Below are positions 1 to 5,096 of a stretch of DNA of 7,648 nucleotides, one piece after another. This stretch comes from JBAYVY01 sp041674345 (GTDB lineage Bacteria > Planctomycetota > Phycisphaerae > Phycisphaerales > Zrk34), in NCBI GenBank assembly GCA_041674345.1, contig JBAYVY010000171.1, positions 1 to 7,648 on the forward strand, written 5' to 3'. Under the pieces are notes generated by a model that worked only from the letters and a program-made list of their open reading frames with translations, did not search any database and was not told the DNA's origin. The first letter of the stretch is position 1. The number at the start of each line of letters is the position of its first letter. A program made the position numbers and the translations under genes.

Positions 1-945
1 AGCCCCGGCCCCGGAAGTTCAGCCCCCGAAAGTAACCCCGCCCCTGGAAGTTCAGTCCCCGCCAAGCCGGGGCAGAGCGAGTCTTCTATTCCGGGGGCGA
101 GCGCCGCCCCGGGTTCTTCCACCCTTGACAACGCCACCCGACCCCCGCCCTCCGACGTGGTCAATGCCGAAGTCATCATCGACTACCATGTCAGCGATGT
201 CCTGGCCTACCTGCGGCAGGCGCGCGATCCCGAACGCCGGCTCAAAGAGATCGGCAACCTCGAAGTCACCCGCTACCTGTTCCGCAACGACATCGACGCA
301 TGGATCGGCGCCGACCGCGCCCAGATGAGCGGCGACCTGCATCAGCGCATCCAGCAGGCCACCGATGCCGCGAAACTCGGACTGAAAATCGTCAACATTT
401 CCATCGCCTCCATCCACCCGCCCCAGCCGGTCGCCGACGCCTTCCAGGATGTCATCAACGCCGAACTGGAGCGGCAGACCACAGTGGAAAAAGCGCATCG
501 CGACGCGATCGGCAAACTCGTCGCCACCACCGGCTCCACCGAACAGGCCAGGCGCATCGTCGCCGAGATCGACGCACTGGAACATCTGCGCGCCGCCGGC
601 GCCGCCGCCGCGGACAAAATCGCCGCGCAGGAATCAAAGATCGAACAACTGCTCCGACAGACGCGCGGAGCCGCTTCGCAGCAACTGGCCGAGGCGCGCG
701 CCGATCGCTGGCAGGTCGAAAACAGCGCCCGGGCGCAGGCGCTGCTCTATCAGCCCCAGCTTTTCGCCTACAAAATCGCCCCCAATGTCTATCGCATGAG
801 AAGCTATCTCCAGGCGATGACCGAAGGCATGGCCGACGCCCGCAAGTTCGTCATCCTCGCCGACCGCAAAAACCTCGTCACCCGCTTCGACCTCAAGGAA
901 CTCGACACCGGCTTCCAAAACCTCAACCTCAACGCGAAGGAATAA
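1..945 (+). CDS. HflK-like SPFH-domain membrane protein, 5' partial
   Basis: The reading frame is open from base 1 to a TAA at 943-945 (314 codons seen), so the N-terminus and any membrane anchor lie outside the window. A GTG at 157 could serve as a start, but the open frame upstream and the position inside the SPFH fold argue that it is internal. Codons 1-52 are low-complexity Pro/Ser/Gly/Ala. The SPFH core then begins (VVNAEVIIDYHVSDVLAYL, from codon 53), with the HflK hallmark HPPQPVADAFQDV near codons 139-151, a charged helical, coiled-coil-like stretch to about 240, and an HflK-like C-terminal part (FAYKIAPNVYRMRSYLQAM, about 255-273). HflK and HflC form a membrane-bound complex that in Escherichia coli modulates the FtsH protease; the role here is inferred. 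Next to an HflC-like gene 86 bp downstream, HflK-like is more likely than a generic stomatin. Confidence 0.88.
   Translation, partial: SPGPGSSAPESNPAPGSSVPAKPGQSESSIPGASAAPGSSTLDNATRPPPSDVVNAEVIIDYHVSDVLAYLRQARDPERRLKEIGNLEVTRYLFRNDIDAWIGADRAQMSGDLHQRIQQATDAAKLGLKIVNISIASIHPPQPVADAFQDVINAELERQTTVEKAHRDAIGKLVATTGSTEQARRIVAEIDALEHLRAAGAAAADKIAAQESKIEQLLRQTRGAASQQLAEARADRWQVENSARAQALLYQPQLFAYKIAPNVYRMRSYLQAMTEGMADARKFVILADRKNLVTRFDLKELDTGFQNLNLNAKE
3..75 (+). repeat. Imperfect 33-bp tandem repeat coding a Pro/Gly/Ser linker
   Basis: The segment GGAAGTTCAG at 13-22 recurs at 46-55, a period of 33 bp or 11 codons. It codes PGSSAPESNPA followed by the diverged PGSSVPAKPGQ; a further PGSS occurs near codons 37-40. 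The repeat stays in frame and lies within the HflK-like gene just before its recognisable SPFH core. It probably codes a flexible linker or insertion. Only two clear units are visible and the array may extend beyond the left edge. Confidence 0.6.
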
Positions 946-958
946 CCCAAGAGGGGCT

Positions 959-1018
959 GTGCGGTTTGCGCGTCGCGGTTTGCGGAAGACCCCGCATCCC
1001 GCATCCCGCATCCCGCAC
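959..1018. repeat. Intergenic hairpin with arms of 7-bp repeats
   Basis: The 86-bp spacer between the HflK-like and HflC-like genes is almost entirely this element. The right arm is CCCGCAT three times (991-1011) followed by CCCGCAC (1012-1018). The left arm holds four diverged complementary heptamers: GTGCGGT, TTGCGCG, TCGCGGT and TTGCGGA (959-986). A 10-bp direct repeat GCGGTTTGCG at 961-970 and 975-984 reflects the same period. The outermost bases, GCTGTGCGG (956-964) and CCGCACAGC (1013-1021), are exact inverted complements of 9 bp. The element sits inside a probable transcript and ends 13 bp before the next start codon. No T-run follows, so it is not a classical terminator. Confidence 0.8.
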
Positions 1019-1031
1019 AGCGCACAAAGCC

Positions 1032-1970
1032 ATGAAAAACCTCGCCACCGTCATCGTCGGATTGCTGACCATCGCCTTTCTCCTGGCGTATCTGGTCACC
1101 TTCCAGGTCAACTACAACCAGGTTGTCGTGGTCGATACCTTCGGACGCGCCGACGCCGATTCGGTTTACAGCGGTCGCGCCGCTCACGGCGCGCTGGGTA
1201 ATCTCCATCTCAAATGGCCCGCGCCCGTCCAGAACGTCACACGTTACGACGCCCGTGTGCAAATCCTGGAAACCCAGCCCGAACAGACCCAGACCCTCGA
1301 CAAATACGCCATCGTCCCCTCGCTCTACGTGGCGTGGCGCATCGACGACGCATTGAAGTTCCACAAGCAGGTGCGAGGTGACGTGCGCGAGGCCGAGCAG
1401 CAGATCACCGCCCGCCTTCGCAATGCGCAGACGGAAATCGCCCGCTACGCCTTCGATCAACTGACCAACGCCGATCCGCGAAAACTCAAACTCGCCGACG
1501 CCGAACAATCCATCCGCCAGAACGTGCAGCGGTCGCTGCGCCAGCCGGTGGACTACGGCATCACGATCGAAGAGGTCGGCATCAAACGCCTGGTGCTGCC
1601 GGAACAGGTGGTGGAAAAAGTGTTCGCCCAGATGCGAAGCCATCGTGAAACCCTGGCCGAGGGCACCAAGCGTCAGGGTGAGTCGCAGGCGGTGTCGATC
1701 CGCACCGAGGCCGAGACCGCGAGCAAGCGCATTTTGGATTTCGCCTCCGTTCGCGCCGCCGAGGTCCGCGCCGAGGGCGAGCAGGCCGCCGCGGATGTGT
1801 ACCAGCAGTTCAAGCAAGACCCCGACTTCGCCATTTTCCAGCGGAAACTGGACGCGCTGCGTGAAATGCTCAAAAACCAGGCCACGATCCTCGCCGACCC
1901 CCGCATGGTCCCCTTCGACGAGTTCGCCCGCCAACAAAAGAATGAAGGTAATCCACCAGCCACGAAATAA
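1032..1970 (+). CDS. HflC-like SPFH-domain membrane protein
   Basis: The gene codes 312 residues, close to the usual HflC length. Residues 5-24 form one N-terminal hydrophobic membrane anchor, followed by VNYNQVVVVDTFGR (26-39), which matches the start of HflC proteins. The SPFH domain follows, with YVAWRIDDALKF at 99-110. Its end has the typical HflC segment YGITIEEVGIKRLVLPEQV (175-193), then a charged, Ala/Glu/Arg-rich helix (about 200-260) containing RMR-like QMRSHRE and the EGxxQAVSIRTEAE pattern. The bulk should lie outside the cytoplasm, anchored by the N-terminal segment, with HflK as partner. ATG 1032 was chosen because it puts the anchor at the N-terminus; the frame is open far upstream but overlaps the previous gene. 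No Shine-Dalgarno sequence is visible. Flanking HflK-like genes support the assignment. Confidence 0.9.
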   Translation: MKNLATVIVGLLTIAFLLAYLVTFQVNYNQVVVVDTFGRADADSVYSGRAAHGALGNLHLKWPAPVQNVTRYDARVQILETQPEQTQTLDKYAIVPSLYVAWRIDDALKFHKQVRGDVREAEQQITARLRNAQTEIARYAFDQLTNADPRKLKLADAEQSIRQNVQRSLRQPVDYGITIEEVGIKRLVLPEQVVEKVFAQMRSHRETLAEGTKRQGESQAVSIRTEAETASKRILDFASVRAAEVRAEGEQAAADVYQQFKQDPDFAIFQRKLDALREMLKNQATILADPRMVPFDEFARQQKNEGNPPATK

Positions 1971-1987
1971 GAACATTCGCCACCAAG

Positions 1988-2019
1988 CCCCGGCATGGCC
2001 GTCTTCGGCCTTGCCGGGG
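1988..2019. repeat. GC-rich palindrome, 14-bp arms, 4-base loop
   Basis: CCCCGGCATGGCCG (1988-2001) pairs with CGGCCTTGCCGGGG (2006-2019) around the loop TCTT; 13 of 14 positions pair, with one T-T mismatch. It lies 18 bp after the HflC-like stop and 36 bp before the next start. No T-run follows the hairpin, so intrinsic termination is doubtful; RNA stabilisation, attenuation or a dispersed repeat are alternatives. A closely related hairpin in reverse orientation occurs at 6754-6783, which favours a dispersed repeat family. Confidence 0.85.
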
Positions 2020-2054
2020 ATCATGCCACGATCTTCACGGCTGACACCAACGCT

Positions 2055-3617
2055 ATGACACACGATCACGAACATCACGACCACGAACGCGATCACGACC
2101 ACGATCACGAACATGAACATCATCACGATCACGATGATCCGTTCCACGTCCATGCCGACGCGCCGCTGAACGTCGATGAACTGGACCCGGCCAACCGTTC
2201 GCTCGCCGAGGCGCTGCGGATCAGCTTCGGCCTGCTCAAAACCGTGGTGCTGGTGCTGGTCGTCGGTTTCCTCCTCGTCGGCTCCTATCGCAAAATCGAA
2301 GAAGGACAGGTCGGCCTGCGCACCCGCTTCGGCGCGATTCAGGGCAAGTGGGTCGGTGAAGGCGAAACCCGGCACTTCGTCCCCGATGTCCTCAACCCCG
2401 GCGCACATTTCGCCTGGCCTGAACCCATTGAAACCGTCGTCATCGTGCCCACCATGACCAAAACCGTCGTCATCGACCGCGACTCATGGATGGATATGCG
2501 GGGCAACATCCACGAGGACACCGGCTTCTGGTTCCAGCCCAACCCGCGCGACGCCGGCAAAGCGCTCACCGAACAAACCCCCCAGCCCGGCGGACTCCAG
2601 CCCGGACGCGACGGCTCGCTCATCACCGCCGACAAAAACATCGTCCACGGCCAGTGGAAAGCCAACTACCGCATCAAGCCCACCGACGCGCCCCGCTTCG
2701 TGCTCGCCCTCGGGGCCGGCGACATCCAGCAATCGCTGCGGAACGCCGCCTCCGCCGTGCGACTCGCCTGCGAACAAGCCATCGTCCAGGTCGTCGCGCA
2801 ACTGCCCGCCGATGTCATCGTCCAGGGCAACAGCGATGTCGAACAGATCAGAAAGCTGGCGCAAAAATCACTCGACGCCATGAACTGCGGCATTACCATC
2901 GACGGTGTGCAACTGGTCAGCTCCACCCCGCCGCTTTCGGTTCTCCCGGCGTTCAACGAAGTCAACCAGGCGCAGACCGCCCGCCAGCAGGCGATCAACG
3001 AAGCCCGCCGCGACGCCGAGAAAGCCCTCACCGTCGCCGCCGGCCGGGCCTATATCGCGCTTGTGCCACTGCTCGATTACTACGAACAGGCGCGACGGGA
3101 AAACGACAAGCCCCGCATCGCCCGCGGATGGAAGGCGATCAACGCCCTGTTCAGCCGCCAGTCCGTCGCCGTCGCGCTGGCCGACCTTCAGGGCGACGAT
3201 CATTTCGATCAACAGACGCTCGACCAACTGCGTACCGCCGCGGGCGATGTGGTGATCGGCGGAACCGTCGATGACCGCATCCGCTCCGCCGAGAGCGACA
3301 AGACCAACATCCGCTCCGCCGTCCAGGCCCAGGCCAACGCCTTTCTCAGCTACTACAATCGTTATGCCGCCAGGCAGCCCGACGGTTCGGTGAAGATCGA
3401 CCACACGCTTCGCCGCATCATCATCGAGCGGTTGTGGCAGGACACGATGCAGGCGATCTTCTCCGGCAAGGACATCGAGACGATCATCCTCCCGCCGAAC
3501 GATGATGACCAGTTGTACCTGGAAATCGGCCGAAACCCCCAGCTTCGCCGCCTCCGCGAAGAAGCGAAACTCAAACAGAACATCGAATCACAGAAGAATG
3601 CTTCACAATCCCCGTAA
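2055..3617 (+). CDS. HflK-like SPFH-domain protein with His-rich N-terminus
   Basis: The gene codes 520 residues, longer than a typical HflK. Residues 1-33 contain 15 histidines mixed with Asp and Glu, a potential metal-binding or intrinsically disordered cytoplasmic tail. A single membrane segment lies at about 60-77 (KTVVLVLVVGFLLVGSY). The SPFH domain starts with KIEEGQVGLRTRFG (80-93) and has the membrane-proximal NPGAHFAWPEPIE (114-126). DGSLITADKNIVHGQWKANY (186-205) matches the HflK strand pair, but a Pro/Gly-rich insertion (about 160-185) precedes it. GITIDGVQLVSSTPP (279-293) corresponds to the HflK motif before the long helix, which covers about 300-345. The C-terminal 180 residues diverge from standard HflK. 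An in-frame ATG at 1995 would add 20 residues, but it lies inside the palindrome, so ATG 2055 is preferred. Neither start has a clear ribosome binding site. It probably joins the two upstream SPFH proteins in one complex. Confidence 0.87.
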   Translation: MTHDHEHHDHERDHDHDHEHEHHHDHDDPFHVHADAPLNVDELDPANRSLAEALRISFGLLKTVVLVLVVGFLLVGSYRKIEEGQVGLRTRFGAIQGKWVGEGETRHFVPDVLNPGAHFAWPEPIETVVIVPTMTKTVVIDRDSWMDMRGNIHEDTGFWFQPNPRDAGKALTEQTPQPGGLQPGRDGSLITADKNIVHGQWKANYRIKPTDAPRFVLALGAGDIQQSLRNAASAVRLACEQAIVQVVAQLPADVIVQGNSDVEQIRKLAQKSLDAMNCGITIDGVQLVSSTPPLSVLPAFNEVNQAQTARQQAINEARRDAEKALTVAAGRAYIALVPLLDYYEQARRENDKPRIARGWKAINALFSRQSVAVALADLQGDDHFDQQTLDQLRTAAGDVVIGGTVDDRIRSAESDKTNIRSAVQAQANAFLSYYNRYAARQPDGSVKIDHTLRRIIIERLWQDTMQAIFSGKDIETIILPPNDDDQLYLEIGRNPQLRRLREEAKLKQNIESQKNASQSP

Positions 3618-3923
3618 GTTTCAGGAACGGTTTTTATCACAGAAGGCACGGAGCCGCAAAGACGCAAAGGAAACAAAAAAATCAGGAAAGTGAATTCCCT
3701 CTGAACTTTTTCAAAAATCAAAAAGAGATTTCAACACAGAGCGCGCAGAGAGGGATTTTTAATGTGTTTTTCCCGATTCTTAACTCTGTGAATTCTGTGC
3801 CCTGTGTTGAAATCGTATTTTGCAAAAGTTCAGTTCCATCAGATTTTTCTTCTTTGTGCCTTTGTGACTTTGCGCCCTCTGTGAAAAGTGTTGAAATAGT
3901 CCCCAAACGATCGCGTTGAAACT
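3618..3923. other. Gene-free AT-rich spacer between SPFH and ABC blocks
   Basis: These 306 bp contain no convincing gene. Short open frames on both strands here translate to repeat-derived peptides and lack homologous character. The spacer is distinctly AT-richer than its flanks and is mostly filled by a long imperfect inverted repeat. It must hold whatever promoter drives the ABC genes if they are not read through from upstream, but no convincing -35/-10 pair was found. The last 27 bp before the ATPase start (3897-3923) are outside the repeat. Confidence 0.75.
3631..3896. repeat. Long imperfect inverted repeat with 9-bp periodic arms
   Basis: Two diverged copies of a unit of about 110-120 bp face each other. 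Collinear matches in opposite orientation are: CACAGA with GCAAAG repeats (3638-3666 against 3842-3884); TGAACTTTT (3702-3710) against AAAAGTTCA (3824-3832); and an exact 13-bp pair, GATTTCAACACAG (3727-3739) with CTGTGTTGAAATC (3802-3814). The outer part of each arm has a period near 9 bp, with units such as CACAGAAGG, CACGGAGCC and GCAAAGACG on the left, and CACAAAG-type units read on the minus strand on the right. The central 40 bp or so is unpaired. This resembles dispersed intergenic repeats that produce spurious Cys/Leu-rich peptides when translated. It could fold into a very long RNA hairpin if transcribed. Confidence 0.82.
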
Positions 3924-5096
3924 ATGGTCGCCAACCTCACCCAACCCATCATCGAAGTGCGCGGCCTGAGCAAGGTCTTCAAAGATTTCTGGCTGCGCCC
4001 GCGCGTCACCGCCGTCGATCAACTCGACCTGACCGTGGAGCCGCACCAAATCTTCGGACTGCTCGGACCCAACGGGTCGGGCAAAAGCACGACCATCAAG
4101 ATCATTCTCGGCCTGCTGTTCGCCACCCGGGGCCGGGTCGCGGTGTTCGGCAAACTGCCCAGCGATGTCGCCATCAAAAAACGCATCGGCTACCTGCCCG
4201 AGGAGTCATACCTGTATCGCTTTTTGAACGCACGGGAAACGCTGGATTACTACGGACGGCTGTTCCATCAGGATCGTCACACGCGCAACAAACGCATCGA
4301 CATGTTGCTGGAGATGGTGGGATTGGAAGCGGTGCAGCGCCGGCCGGTGGGTGAGTATTCCAAGGGCATGCAACGCCGGATCGGACTGGCGCAGGCGCTG
4401 ATTAACGACCCGGATTTGTTGATACTCGACGAGCCGACCACCGGGCTGGACCCCATCGGTACGCGGCAGATCAAAGATTTGATTTTACATTTGAAAGATC
4501 GCGGCAAAACGGTGATTTTGTCCAGTCACCTTCTGGCGGATGTGGAAGATGTATGCAACCGCGCGGTGATTCTGTACGGCGGCAGGAAACGGGCCGAGGG
4601 AACCATCGACGAACTGCTCACCGTCGAAGGCACGAACCTCATTGAGACCGACGTGCTGAAGGCATCGACAATCGCGCGCATCGAGCGGGTGATCGAGGAG
4701 GAGGAGGAGGGCAAGGCGATTCGCCGGGTCGATGTGCCGCGGCAGAAGTTGGAGACGCTGTTTCTGAACATCGTGCATCAGGCGCAACAGGAAGGACTGG
4801 CGACCAGCGGCGCGCGGGCCGGCGGGCCGGTGGCGGAGTTCTTGTCGCGCGACGCCCATTTGCCGGAGAACGTCAACGGGGCGGCGTTGATCGACCAACT
4901 GACGCAACCCCCGGAAGTGAAGAAGGCGGAACCCGTCGCGGTCAAGGAAAAGGAAAGCACGGTGTTGAAGGATTTGATTCGGGAAGAAGCGGAGCGCTCG
5001 GCTCCTTCCTCCCCGCCCCCGGAAACTGAAAAACGGAAACAGCCGGAAGTGGATCGCGGCGTGATTGATGATTTGTTGGGCGGCAAACAGTCGTGA
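3924..5096 (+). CDS. ABC-2 type transporter ATP-binding protein
   Basis: The product (390 residues) is the cytoplasmic ATPase of an ABC transporter. It has Walker A GPNGSGKST (48-56), an ABC signature variant YSKGMQRR (145-152), Walker B LLILDEP (165-171), the D-loop GLDP (174-177) and the switch histidine in SSHLL (200-204). The Q-loop region reads IGYLPEES (88-95), with Pro-Glu where many families have Gln, as is common in CcmA/NatA-like ABC-2 ATPases. Residues up to about 285 cover the usual C-terminal subdomain, ending in KLETLFLNIV. The last 100 residues are an additional charged, Pro/Glu-rich tail, probably disordered, ending in VDRGVIDDLLGG. The stop overlaps the permease start (GTGA), which implies translational coupling. 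Third codon positions are C-rich in the first third and G-rich later. The substrate cannot be inferred. Confidence 0.95.
   Translation: MVANLTQPIIEVRGLSKVFKDFWLRPRVTAVDQLDLTVEPHQIFGLLGPNGSGKSTTIKIILGLLFATRGRVAVFGKLPSDVAIKKRIGYLPEESYLYRFLNARETLDYYGRLFHQDRHTRNKRIDMLLEMVGLEAVQRRPVGEYSKGMQRRIGLAQALINDPDLLILDEPTTGLDPIGTRQIKDLILHLKDRGKTVILSSHLLADVEDVCNRAVILYGGRKRAEGTIDELLTVEGTNLIETDVLKASTIARIERVIEEEEEGKAIRRVDVPRQKLETLFLNIVHQAQQEGLATSGARAGGPVAEFLSRDAHLPENVNGAALIDQLTQPPEVKKAEPVAVKEKESTVLKDLIREEAERSAPSSPPPETEKRKQPEVDRGVIDDLLGGKQS

Noticed and set aside
991..1018. CCCGCAT tandem array as a CRISPR-like array
   Set aside because: The units are 7 bp with no spacers; CRISPR repeats are much longer and interspersed with unique spacers.
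2002..2008. C(UUCG)G stable tetraloop in the GC hairpin
   Set aside because: The bases CTTCGG are present, but using them as a tetraloop breaks the 14-bp stem; the better fold has TCTT as loop.
1988..2019. Intrinsic (rho-independent) terminator after the HflC-like gene
   Set aside because: The stem is strong, but no T-run follows on either side, the next gene is co-directional, and a related copy exists elsewhere in a different setting.
1995..2054. Upstream ATG adding 20 residues to the second HflK-like protein
   Set aside because: The ATG is inside the palindromic repeat and the extra residues are translated repeat; the His-rich tail begins cleanly at ATG 2055. It cannot be fully excluded.
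804..2408. Minus-strand open frame (534 codons) opposite the HflC-like gene
   Set aside because: The + strand carries well-recognised HflC and HflK motifs across the same bases; the antisense product includes translated repeat and reverse-His-tract sequence.
3631..3896. Small genes inside the spacer (short open frames on both strands)
   Set aside because: Their translations follow the nonamer repeat (Cys/Leu-rich or Lys/Thr/Glu-rich peptides) and occur on both arms of the inverted repeat, as expected for spurious frames.
3618..3923. Replication origin at the AT-rich spacer near the skew change
   Set aside because: No match to the DnaA box consensus TTATNCACA was found on either strand, no dnaA, dnaN or gyrB gene is nearby, and the composition change lies several hundred bp further right.
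3885..3923. Sigma-70-like promoter for the ABC genes (TTGAAA near 3892)
   Set aside because: TTGAAA is part of the repeat, and no TATAAT-like hexamer lies at suitable spacing.
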